A DNA stretch of 64,000 nucleotides from Dromaius novaehollandiae (lineage: Eukaryota > Chordata > Aves > Casuariiformes > Dromaiidae), in the NCBI RefSeq assembly GCF_036370855.1, contig NC_088105.1:12405619-12469618 (forward strand), given 5' to 3'. A model generated the notes under the pieces. It ran no database searches and was not told where the DNA came from. It was given only the letters and a program-made list of their open reading frames with translations. Shown in pieces: positions 11,301 through 22,170 of this stretch (position 1 is the stretch's first letter; each line of letters starts with the position of its first letter). A program made the translations under genes and the position numbers.

Positions 11301-14300
11301 TTGTTATTGGACAGCTATGGTTTGTGCGCAGCAGACATCCTTCCCTACGTGGTGGCTGCCGCCCACGTGCTCTCCTTGTTGTTAGGAGAGGGAACGTGGA
11401 TGCCATCTGTGAGCACAAACTGTGAGTCCGTAAGTTGGGGACCCACCCGCCGTCCATGCTGTTTATGTGCAAGCACATGCTGAGGTGCAGGCAAACAGGG
11501 CGGTGTGAAAAAGCTGTTTTTCTGTGGGCTGGATGGGCTGGGCACCCCACAGCTGGCCAGCAAGGCCTCAGCTCGGCGCTGCCAGGATTGCTGCCCAGTG
11601 CCCTGGGCACAGCCAGGACCCCAGGACTCAGCCCCTGCCTGATACACTTAATTTTGGAGTACAGGCACAACGGGCTTCCTTCCGAGGCTTTGTAGGGGTG
11701 AGCAGCTCTGCAGAGAGGTATGAGGAGAGCCCAGAATAACCAGATGACTACCTCCAGGGCTTCGGTGGGCGGAAGTTGGTTGGAAAGGATCCCAGTGTGC
11801 CTGGTGGCAGCCCTCAGTGCAGACACCCTGGGACTCGCAGCTGAGCGTACCCTTTTACAGCACAGCTGCTGCCCCCGGGGCCATGCACAAGACTTTTCTG
11901 CCTCACTAGAGCACCACACTGCCTCCAGGCTGGGACTGTGGGGGATGTTGCTTTCCTTGTTGCTGGGAAATCTTCCTTTGTCATTGCTGATATCCTCCTG
12001 GAGAGTGGTTGTTCTGTGTTGGTGCGCAGCCTCCCAACCCCGGCTGCAAGCATGAGGGCACACATCCCACATCCCTGCCAGCCACTGGCGTTGCTCCCCA
12101 GGGTTTGGGGCAGCTGCGCTGTGTTAAATCCCACTGTGCAATGGGAGGCCACCAGCCCCAGAATCCTTCTGAGAAACCTCGCAGGAAGCCCTGGGAACCT
12201 GGGATCAAAACAGGGATAACATGGCTTAGCTTTCTTCCCCAAGGCTAGAGATGCTTGAGGATGCTGCCATCTTTCAGAGACTCCACAGGCCACCCCCCCT
12301 TTTTTTTTTCTGGGTGAGTAAAGGGACTTCTCAGCAACAGAACAACGTGAGAATCCTCAGGGCTGCTCCACTGCATTTTGGAAAAATTGTATGGAAACAT
12401 TTTCATATTTTCCAAAACAAAAGATGCTAAGGGGGTTGTTACTAAGAGAAAATTCCTGCACTGTATTTTTGCAAGAGGCTGGGATTTCTGAGTTTCACTT
12501 AGCGCAGCTCATGGCTTCTTTAGGAGTGCTGTAGTCTTGACCTTGAGAGGAATAGCCTTTGAACTCAGAGGTAGCTTAAACACAATGTGTGAAATCTTGG
12601 CCCCAGGGGAGACAATAGACTCCCAATAACTTGCACCAGTGACTCCAGTGAGAACAGGAACTTGGGCATGGCACGTTAGCTTGGGCCCTGCCTTCTCCTC
12701 ATGCTGGAGTAAGATATCTGCTCTCGGCCAAACTCCTGGTCTGCATGGACAAAGACCATTTTGCTTCTATGTCTCACAGGCCTGTGAATCAAAGTTTGAT
12801 TGGAGAACAGAGCCTTTTCTGACGAATGAGTGTTTAGGCTAATGTAGGAGTTGAAGGAGTATTTTGTAGCAGTCTGAAATAAATCCAAAATAGGGGATTT
12901 TTCAGAAGCACAGGCTGTTCTTTCTGCCACCAGTGACTGAATTTGCCATGGGAGCACAGTTACGCTGATGCAAGGTGACTTCTCAAATTCTACCCTCAGT
13001 GCTCAGGATTTCTAATGTTTCTGGCCAGAACATAGGGGCTCTTGCTGAGATGTGATTACTTCTGCGATGTTTCGTTGTCACAATAGAGTAATAGAGCCTC
13101 ATTCAAAGGCCAGGACCTGCCTGTGCTTTGCTGATTCCCTAAAGGATGTCCCAGTCCAGCTGGGCCATACCCGAATCAAGTCAGGAATGGCTCACAATCC
13201 CCTTCAATGAGTATTTTTTAATTATTACATGTTAGTATCATAAATCACTTTGGTTTTCAGCAAGATGATTGTAGCCTTCACTATTCTGCAACATGCTGAT
13301 TTCCATTTAAAAGAAATATTTCACAACCCTCGCATTATGATGTGCTTCTTACCTCAGGGATGCGAGTTCTGCTCTGCAAACAGGAAAAAATTTTCACTGA
13401 TGAAATGGGGAGATTTTATAGGTCTTGATATCTTGAGATTCATTATCAACTTTTGAGCTATTCATGAAGGCTTGGTTATTGGTGGTGTGTGATTCTTCAA
13501 ACCTCTCAGGTTTTCTGCTTTTCAAGATTATGTTCCTAGCGCTTGTGATTACAGAAAGGTTTCTAGTGCAATGAGACAACTGCACCTGAAAGCCTAAAGA
13601 AACCTAGAAAGCCAGTAAAAGAAAGTCATATTCTTCATTCTTTTCTCTCTCCTTTTTTCTTTTCTTTTCTTCCTTTTTGTGCCTGCCTCCTGATTCTTTG
13701 ATACTGAGGTTTGGCATCTTAAAAAAACTCAGTGGGAAGAGAGCCAAGACTGTTTATGCAGAGAGGTCTGAGCTGTGATATCAAAGTGCAGCTCCAGCTT
13801 CAGATCCAAGTGTCCTCAGAATCCGGTTTTCATTAGCTCTGATGGTTGGGTTTGAGCTCTTCTGCACAACAAAGAAAACTTAATTTACCTATATGGAGGT
13901 GTGGAAAAGCGAGTGTCAGTAGTTATTAGCAACGGCAGGACAAGTGCCTTATTTCTAGGTATGCACCTCTTCTGGGGCTCACTCCTCATTCCACGGTAAC
14001 ATTGAAAATGCCAGAGGAAACAGAACCAGCAGGAGCAGAGGTAATGGGCTCAGGATGGTGCCAGATTGCCACGGGTGAGTTTCCTTGCAAGCTGCCCTTG
14101 GAGAGGGCCCGTCAGCATGCAAGAACAGAGCCATATTTCATCTGCACATAAGAACCCGGGATTGTCCTGGGAGTACACGTAAGGAATGAGGCTCCATGGT
14201 CGGTGCTAAACCAATAACAAATACTGCGTTCCCTCCTGCTAAGAGATCACAAAACAGTGGGGGGACCGCAGCAGAGGCAGGCTGGGACAAGCATGGAGCA

Positions 14301-15080
14301 GCAAGGATGTTTGTTAGTTCTTCAGCGTGTCTCTTCCCAAGCGTAACTAACCTCGCCATCATCAATAGGGATTGTGACCAGGGAATGAACACAGCTTCAG
14401 GACTTACTGGACATTTTTCCTCAGAAGGTTCTTAAACAAGATACAGTATTTTTCATGCAGACCCTATTTTGAATATTTTTTGGAGAAAAAAAAGCAAAGA
14501 AAACCCACTCCTCCTCAAAGTGAAACATTTTTATAATGTCGGAAAGTTATGTTTTTATATTTTTGAATGTTCTGAAATTTCATATTTTGCAATGTGAAAT
14601 GTTTTTGGTTATTTTTTTTAATGTTTCAGAAGACCCAATTCAAAATGGAATGCATATGTTCACATACACATATCAATACAGTTCAACTGACCTATAAGGA
14701 GTTTATTTTCAGAATGTTACCTTATGGCAACAAAAAAAGTTTTACCCACTTCAGAAGACCAAAAGAGTTCAAAATTGAGAAAAAACTCATGAGACAGAGA
14801 AACAGAAAAATAAAGAAGGCATGACATGATGAAGAGGGGCAAAAGGAAAAGGCTTTAGAATGGAAAGAAGGGGGTTTCAATGAAGAACCATCCAAGGTTA
14901 AAAAATGGGGAAAAGCAGAAGGAGAGATTCTCTGGTGTGGGAAGGACGCACTTAGAGGCCTGGAGGTCTGTTTTCTGTGAAGTGGTAGCAGAGCGCCTGG
15001 GCTCAGGGTACACAGAGAAGGCCCCAAAGAAGGCCGTGCTCGAGGCTGAGGAAACTGAGGGAGCACTGTTCCTGCGCACT
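8350..15080. other. Non-coding DNA, no gene recognised
   Basis: Open frames reach 288 codons at 11206-12072 on the minus strand, but that block is GC-rich and carries overlapping frames on both strands with no family likeness. Other contents are a (CA)n tract at 10961-10978, a C/T homopolymer run at 12294-12310, a pyrimidine-rich stretch around 13640-13690, and an AT-rich block at about 14445-14640. The last may be a decayed DNA-transposon mini-element. Confidence 0.5.
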
Positions 15081-15087
15081 GCTAACA

Positions 15088-15267
15088 GCATGGGGATTAT
15101 CCAGAATACGGGAGAGCCTGGCTAGCAGCATAACTACTTCTCCACAGCTATGGGGATTATCCAGAATGTGGGAGAGCCTGGCTAGCAGCGTAACTACTTC
15201 TCCACAGCTATGGGGATTATCCAGAATATGGGAGAGCCTGGCTAGCAGTGTAACTATTTCTCCACAG
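15088..15267. repeat. 60-bp minisatellite, three copies
   Basis: Three head-to-tail 60-bp units start at 15088, 15148 and 15208. Each begins near 'atggggattatccagaat' and ends 'acttctccacag' or 'atttctccacag'. Unit 1 differs from unit 2 at 5 of 60 positions, and unit 2 from unit 3 at 3 of 60. The period is a multiple of three, so a minus-strand frame (15003-15491, 162 codons) runs through all units without a stop and repeats a 20-residue block containing LLARLSHILDNPH. No protein family was recognised, so the frame is probably fortuitous. Confidence 0.9.
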
Positions 15268-15269
15268 CT

Positions 15270-18200
15270 AAAGAGCACAGCAGGACGGACAAAGGAGGGG
15301 GACAAAGATGACAGCGCTTTACTCCTAGCACCTCTCCATGGCTGGCAGGCAAACCTGTTCCCAAGGGCAAACTCTGCAGAGCCAGCTGCAGCAATCCCCC
15401 TCTGGAAAGCATAGGAGCAGTGTGGGGTTTCAGAGGCTTTCAGGGTCCTTGAAAACCACCTCTTGGGTCTGCTGCAGTCTTGAGTAAACACTTCAGGGAC
15501 ACCACTAAGATCCCCTGCCTCTCAGACAGAATAAACCAAAGTGATAAAAAACAAAAGAAAATCCCCAAAGACAAAAGGGAAGAGAGAGAAAATGCTGTGA
15601 GGCCCAAAGGGCCAAGGATGTGGGTACTGCTGGGCTTAATTGTCTTCTTCCTTGCTTTGCGAGGAGGAATGTTGCTGGGGCAGTGTTGCTTGCTTTTGGG
15701 TTGTTACTTTTTTTTTTTTAATATTTTTTTCCCCAAAACAAACAGGCGAGTGATGTAAAGCAAATGGAATTGTGGTTCTCAAGCTGGGAAATTCGGAGAT
15801 GATCCCAAGCTGCAGAATTGAGATCTGGATTTTGAACTCCCTGCAGCACAAGGCTTTTCAGGCCTTCAGTTGGAGTTAGGCCTGTAGCATCAAAGAGGGG
15901 CTAGCTGCCAACTTCAGAGTCAGGTTCAGGTTTGAATTCTGAAATGAACTTCCCTTGCTGAAAGTTCATGGTTGTTCATGGAGGCTCAGGGGGACAGCAC
16001 TGATTCCGGCCCTTCTCTTCTAACAAATTTTGAACTTACTCTAACAATTCATCTGGGCCCCTACTGAGGAAAGCCGTCCTCTTTGTGATGACAGTTAACT
16101 ATGTGCTTGGGCTCTTTCCTCAATCAAAGGTCAAAGTTATTTATGTTTAAATTATTTCTGTACTGTGGATGTTCCCAGATTTCACAAACTTTGTAGGTTA
16201 TTCTGGTTCAGAACATGTGAAGGACTTCTGAATAAAGCAGGTAGATGTCCTCTCACAACCTGGGACCTTGTTTGCTTTATCAGCCTTGAATCCACGTCAC
16301 ATTGACTTGTTCTTCAGGGCTGTGAGGTGCTGGAAACAACGTCTGGGAATGAAACATGAAACAAAGGCCTTGAGCTCTGATTATCACTGCAAATCCGTGA
16401 TTGTTTCTTGTTTTGAAAACTGGAATTCTTCCAAAACTCATGAGTTGATTGGACTTTCCATCAGACAGTTGGAGAGGAAATGGTTATGACATGATCGATA
16501 ATTCAAGCAAATAAGAAAGGTCAATTTAAAATGGACTCTGAGAGCACATTCACTTTGAGGGGCAGGTTAGCCACAAAAGATACTGCTTCAAAGTGTTAAG
16601 CTATGGAAAAGCATTACAAGTCAATCATAGCTCCTCATCCTCATGACCTTCACAGACACAAAGCTGAAGGACAGTTCACACAAAGTAACCCCAGAGTTTG
16701 TGATTGACTCAAGACAGTGAAAGAGGAATAAAGGAAGCACAGTTACTGGATATGAAATAGGGCCCATGAAGTATGCAGGGATTGCAGACACTGGGTTTTT
16801 TTGCAACATTTATTGGAAGAGACAGGCTAAGAGCGCTGAGGGATAAAGGATCCCAAATCAAACAGCCTAATTGGTCTCAAATGGAGTGACTAAGGAACTC
16901 TCTCCCTTCCAAAATGGGTCAAATTGCATTTTAGAATGGGATCTCTGAAATTTGAGTGGGAGGCCTGGATAGCAAAACGAATGGATGAACTCATAATTGA
17001 CATGGATTCCATTATGGCTAATGCCTATATCAGAGCTGCCACTGAATATGTCCTGCAAAACCAGGCTGGGGGAATTCCCTTTAGAGATGTGACCCAGGTG
17101 AAGCAAGCTATTTGCCATGAGCCTGTGAGGAACTGAGACCTTAATTGCAAACATATGGCTGGGTAACTTTCCAGCAAGTGAAAACTAGGGAATAGTTAGA
17201 GACCTGCTCTGAAACAGATGATCCAGGGCTTTCACTATCTCTGAATCTCATAGGCCTGAAAAGGGAGTGGATTGCTGTGCTTGTGTATCATTTTATTTGA
17301 TGATTACAAAATTGTGAAGAAAGAAACCTCAGTATCAAAACGCAGTGTTGGCACAAAGAGCCCAATGATTTTAGGAAGAATGAGGGTGAAAGGAAGCTCC
17401 TAGTGATTTTATTTAGGAATGGTTGGAGCCCTATCTGTGTCATCTAAAAGGTATTGAATTGATTTTCAGCTTGCTCCTTTCCTGGAGAAGATTTGAGGTG
17501 GTTTGTGCCATGAACAGCTCTCCCTGGGGACAGTTCCAATCTGAGAAGATGTCTTGAAGGACAGAATTGTCACTCCCTTATGTTGGGGGCCATTGTGGCT
17601 GCTTTGAGTGCCTATGCTGGTGCTCTGCAAGCAGGGTAGGTGCACTGCAGAAAGGAGGGCTGGAATCTGCTCTTGAATCTGCTTCAAGAGGTGATAGGGA
17701 AAACCACTCTCCCCATATCCAAAGTCAGGATCAGCAAGGTACATGAGCACATCAGACCTACAGTGTAGCTGAGGCAAAGACCAAGGGCAAGGTCCTAAGT
17801 TTAAATGCAGCTCCCAAGTGAGGTGTGGAAGAGCTCTGTAGAGGCTTCTCACAGCTCTTAATCACACCGCTTTTTTCACAGCAGTCTGATTCCCAGCTTT
17901 GAGTAGCACCATCTCAGAACTGGCCTTCAGCACAGGCAGCCAAACTTCAGGGAAAGGGGAAAGTTTGCAGAACGTTTTCGTGTGCTCGGGGTCTTGACAG
18001 TGTAGACTGTGGATTTCATCTTGTCTGTTGTTATCTCTTCTGATTATCCTGAAAGTTGATGGAGTTCATGCTTTGCAGCATATTTTGAATTCTAGGAGGT
18101 CAGCGTGCATTTGTGCTTTTCTCTGGGACAGCCATCCCTGAACCTGAAAGCATGTTCATATGCATAAAGAAGGGCACATTACTAATGTCCTGGATGAACA

Positions 18201-19733
18201 GGGAAGAGAGATGGGGAATATTGGCCTGGCGTGGATCACAGGGCCAGAAGGGATGAGCTCAAGGGACTTTTCAGAAAGTGTTTTTTATTTGTCCGGTGGC
18301 CTTGACAGGACAAGAACCTAACAATACAAGAACAGCTACCTTGTGGTAGCTAGACAGGAATGCAGATGGGCTGGTCAAATTTTGTTAGGTTGCACACTTT
18401 CTGGGTTTTGGCCTGGGTGAGGCAGTCCGTTGGCATCACAGGCAGCTGGCCCCTGGTGAACTTGTGCCTTTTCAGCACTGGAGTTGTTTGACTCCTGAGC
18501 GTTTGAGACTCAAATGATGGAGCAAATTGAGCAAGGCCTGTCCTTGCTAAAGACAAAGGATTTCCCCTTCCTTGAGCAGGCATCCAGGTAAGGCAAGCAG
18601 TGCATCAAATGTCAGCTGGGTGGTTGCCTTTTGGAAGAGAACCAAAGAGAGAGAGAACATATGCGACAACCCATGAGTGCCACTTTTCTGTCCATAACTA
18701 CACTCTTCCATGTGACCTGAATATTAAGGTTTGAAGAAGGAAAGTGTGTAAGTAACTTACAGTCTAATTGCTGCTTTGCCATGATGTTTAGCAGTTCACA
18801 CAGGCCAAAGCACCAATTTTGGTCAGGGCTATTTTTCTAAGAGCAGTGTCTGGGACATCTGTGGCAAAGGCTCTGCTTATTCTGTGTAGTCGTGAGAATG
18901 GAACCAAGACAAGTTGGGTCTGCAAAAGCGGAGGCATTTCACAGTAAATATTCCCTAAGCCACTGACCACATGTCTGAAAAGGAAGATTTTTGCAAAATA
19001 GGAAGGGAAGTTTCGTAACAGCACTCTTTAATAAAATAACAATGACGTATGCACACATGTACACACACACTCATTCTAGATAAGATCAAATACCCAACAC
19101 TCTAAAGATGAAACACTTTTATACTTATTTGTCCCCTTCTGACTTTGAAATACAAATTTTCTGGGACTGACGGTTCCAGGCAGAAAGGCTATGGAGGTCC
19201 TGCAGGACTTGTGTCTGGAGCAGGAATTTTCATTTACACTGTTTGTGGTTAAAGAAAAGGGTGATTTTTCTCATATTTTCTGAATCAGAGCAATAAGTGA
19301 ATAAAGAAAATGAGCTATGAACCCCTATAGGTGTGACACAACTGTCTTCAGTTGTAATGGATGGTAACGCGCTGGCTGTGCTTTACAGCCAGCCTGAATC
19401 TATGCTTTTGAGAAGATGCAATAAGGTGTTGACTCTGAATGCCAGTGATAATATCTTAAATGTTATCATTAACTATTCTGTTGTTCATGTTGTATTTCTG
19501 GTAGAGGAAAATCTATGGGAATTTTCTCAGTGAAAATGTTTATATTACTGTTATTGTCAGTGGTTAAAAAAAGTGCTTAAGAGTCATAGTCAATGGGGAC
19601 AAATGAGCACTGTTACACTCTATGCAGACTAAGAAGTTGGGCTATGATCCCAGGGAGCTTACAGGGATTTTAGCAGATAAAATAGAGATAGGGAAAGGAG
19701 TGGAGCCATCAGAGCAATACTGAAAGCTGTTGG
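15270..19733. other. Non-coding DNA, no gene recognised
   Basis: No coding exon was identified. The segment at 16924-17154 is open on both strands (70 codons plus, 95 codons minus) and has a protein-like texture, but I cannot assign a family. The rest looks like unique non-coding sequence. Confidence 0.45.
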
Positions 19734-19850
19734 ATAGGAGGAAATGCAGAAAGGAGTGAGAACAGGAGGTAAAAAGTTAGAGGAGGGGAGGAGAAGTGGA
19801 AAGGGGAAGGTGGAGAAGGAAGAGGAAAAACAGAAAAAGAAAGGATGCAA
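19734..19850. repeat. Polypurine tract
   Basis: About 115 bp are almost entirely A and G on the plus strand, with few pyrimidine interruptions. It is low-complexity and not a simple tandem repeat. Long polypurine stretches can adopt triplex (H-DNA) structures, but that is only inference here. It ends about 110 bp before the left arm of the 131-bp inverted repeat. Confidence 0.7.
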
Positions 19851-19963
19851 AAGAATGACAGATTATTCCTCTAAGCAATGTTATATACTGCATAAATTAT
19901 AGTAAATTGAAATACTGTTGATTTATAAAGGCTGTATTGTTCCCTTTTTCCTTTGGCCAACTG

Positions 19964-20094
19964 CTGCTGACGTAAGCAGGAACTCTGCTCTGGGCTGCAG
20001 GAATCTAAAGCCTAACAAGCAGCCCTGGCACCCAGACTGTTGAAAGTTGGCCTCTGCTGCAGAAAGGCTCTGAGGACTCAGAAACAGAGGAACC
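19964..20094 (+). repeat. Left arm of perfect 131-bp inverted repeat
   Basis: The 131 bases are the exact reverse complement of 21723-21853, as checked by eye base by base. The arm begins ctgctgacgtaagcagg and ends gaaacagaggaacc. Identity stops sharply at both edges. The arm contains TGACGTAA (19968-19975), a CREB/ATF- or C/EBP-like motif. It shows no terminal repeats, poly-A tail or target-site duplication, so it does not look like a known transposon. The spacer to the other arm is 1,628 bp. Confidence 0.93.
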
Positions 20095-20340
20095 CAGGCA
20101 ATGTGTGACTGCTGGGGCACGCTTCAGACAGGAGCATTTAGTCAGTGTTTCTTCTATAAAAGCTAATAAAAATACATCTTTAAATGTCTTACTGGAAGAA
20201 GTCAGGGCTCTTCTGCGAAGTTAACGTGCCCAACATGGAGAGCAGCTTAATTATTACAGGATGAGACAGAGGTGTTTTAGTCCTGCTAGATGTGCATATA
20301 TTCTGCAAGTTTACTAAGTAGGTGCTGCCAAGTCCATGAT

Positions 20341-20409
20341 GTATATATAGATGTGTGTGTGCATATATGTATACATATATATACCTAAATACATATACAT
20401 ATATATATC
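20341..20409. repeat. AT/TG-rich simple repeat
   Basis: A mixed run of TA, TG and CATA dinucleotide-type units, including 'atgtgtgtgtgcatatatg' and 'acatatatatac'. It is a compound, interrupted microsatellite within the spacer of the 131-bp inverted repeat. Confidence 0.8.
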
Positions 20410-21539
20410 ACTGTGTATAACCACATGCAGCTATCTGTTTTCTACCAGTTTTCCAGTAACTCTGCCTTTAGCCTTGCAAACTGCAGGATTCTGGCCAGCT
20501 GGAGTGGGAGAGGCTGCCAAGTGCGTCAGGTTGATGGAGCCAGCAGGCCGCGCCACCTGACTGTCTGGAAGCATTCTTTTGCTCTCTTGGGAGGTTCCCA
20601 GAGTGTCTCCATTTCCTCTGAAGGAAGGTTCACCCATGATTGCTACGTTTATGTCAGATCTTCTTTCCATGGGTACTGAAGCTGCAAAACCCAGAGACCC
20701 ATGGCTCCTCTTTGCGTTGTTTCATCCATCTCCCAGCTGCCGCAAGCCCTGAAATTCTGCAAAATACAGCTAATGAAGCAGATGAAAAGACACAAGCTCT
20801 CAGCAAGTGCTATAGCTGTTTTATAAAAATGAAGGGATGGAACAACAGATGATCTTCTCAAGACCTCTTTTTACCTCACAGCCTGGTGAAGGCAGTAACA
20901 AACTATATTTCTCTGCTCTTTTAAAAGAGAGGAAGAACTTTTTTGTCAACAACTGAGAAGATCCTAAAGAATCCAAAGATGCATTAGTAGGTAACAAGAG
21001 GATAGCCAAAGTTTACATCATTAAATCTCTGTGCTAATCTCAAGAAGGGTCATGCTGAGAAAATGAATCTTTTGCAAATGTTCATGAATCTCTGGCATTC
21101 AGGTGCCCTGCAGGAGAAACACAGAGAGACATAAAAAAAGATTTTCACCACTTCATCTCAGCATGTGGCTCTCATCTGGTTCTGTGCTCTGCCTGCTCCT
21201 TTCCTGGGATGTTGTTCAAGGCAAGTGGGATTTTCAAAAGTGCTCAGTTTGGAGGAGATGAAACAAATGTCTGCTTTTCCCCCTGGCCAGGCTGAACAGC
21301 TTGCTCCAGCTTCACCTGCCCTTCTGGTTCCTCTTCCCAAGTACAGATGAAGGACAACCCTTCACAAGACTTGGAAACAGAAACAGTCACTTGCATGTCA
21401 TTTATACTGACAGTTCTGTTATCCATCTGTAGTCGTTTCCTACTGTTGTACTGCCTAATAAGTAGGATGGTCCTTTCAGTCTTGTTTTACACCTGAAAGT
21501 GCTATCCTAAGTTTGTGCACAGCAGTGAGGTGGAGCTGA

Positions 21540-21578
21540 GAAAGGGGAGGGAGAGAAAGAGAGAGAGAGAAAGGAGAG
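21540..21578. repeat. GA-rich simple repeat
   Basis: Purine-only run with a core of consecutive GA units ('aagagagagagagaaagg'). Low-complexity. Confidence 0.7.
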
Positions 21579-21722
21579 GTGGAAAAAAGCACCAGCAACC
21601 AGCCCAGGAAGTTTGGTAAATGCATAAGCAATACTATTAGTGAGCGCTCCTGAAATGACATGTAATATGTAGTATGTAGCAGCTTCACTGATTCTGGGTG
21701 ACTTGCAGAGTAGGTAGAAACA

Positions 21723-21853
21723 GGTTCCTCTGTTTCTGAGTCCTCAGAGCCTTTCTGCAGCAGAGGCCAACTTTCAACAGTCTGGGTGCCAGGGCTGCTT
21801 GTTAGGCTTTAGATTCCTGCAGCCCAGAGCAGAGTTCCTGCTTACGTCAGCAG
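21723..21853 (-). repeat. Right arm of perfect 131-bp inverted repeat
   Basis: Exact reverse complement of 19964-20094. It starts ggttcctctgtttctgag and ends cttacgtcagcag. Outside the arm, identity drops at once: the left flank reads 'gtagaaaca' and the right flank 'taggtctcaac', neither matching the other arm's flanks beyond a few bases. The CRE-like motif is present in reverse at 21842-21849. Confidence 0.93.
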
Positions 21854-21988
21854 TAGGTCTCAACATGTCATTAACAGGTGACATGTTCACCCTGGCAAGG
21901 AAATCTGTCATTTTTTGTTCAAGCTCACTGTAGTTTGTCATACATGGAAAAGAGATGCAGCTCCGTGCTCTTTCTCTCTTTCATAACC

Positions 21989-22170
21989 CAGTGGTTCTAA
22001 AACCATGACAAAAATCTGTGCCAGCCTTCTTCTTGTCTTTTGGAGCATGTACACTTTTATTGTACAACTCTGAATTGAGAGTCTTTGAGAAGAGTTGGTT
22101 CTGCAGACCAGCTACAGACTTTTAAAATAACCCTCACTGACCATCCATGGCTCTAGTGTGAGAAATGCTG
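21989..22170. mobile_element. hAT-like non-autonomous DNA transposon relic
   Basis: The left end reads cagtggttctaaaacc, close to the CAGTGGTTCTCAAAC-type terminus of many hAT (Charlie-like) elements. The right end, gtgtgagaaatgctg, is a diverged inverted copy. There is no coding capacity, and the 8-bp target duplication expected of hAT elements is not visible, consistent with age. Family assignment is from memory of the terminal motif. Confidence 0.4.

Larger units (their letters stand above)
20095..21722. other. Spacer between inverted-repeat arms
   Basis: This 1,628-bp segment lies between two identical, inverted 131-bp arms. It holds a compound AT/TG microsatellite (20341-20409) and a GA-rich stretch (21540-21578). 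No coding gene was recognised. If the arms arose from staggered breaks, this segment would be the inverted piece. Confidence 0.6.

Noticed and set aside
11206..12072. 288-codon minus-strand frame
   Set aside because: It overlaps several frames on both strands in a locally GC-rich patch. There is no recognisable domain and no signal peptide or repeated module.
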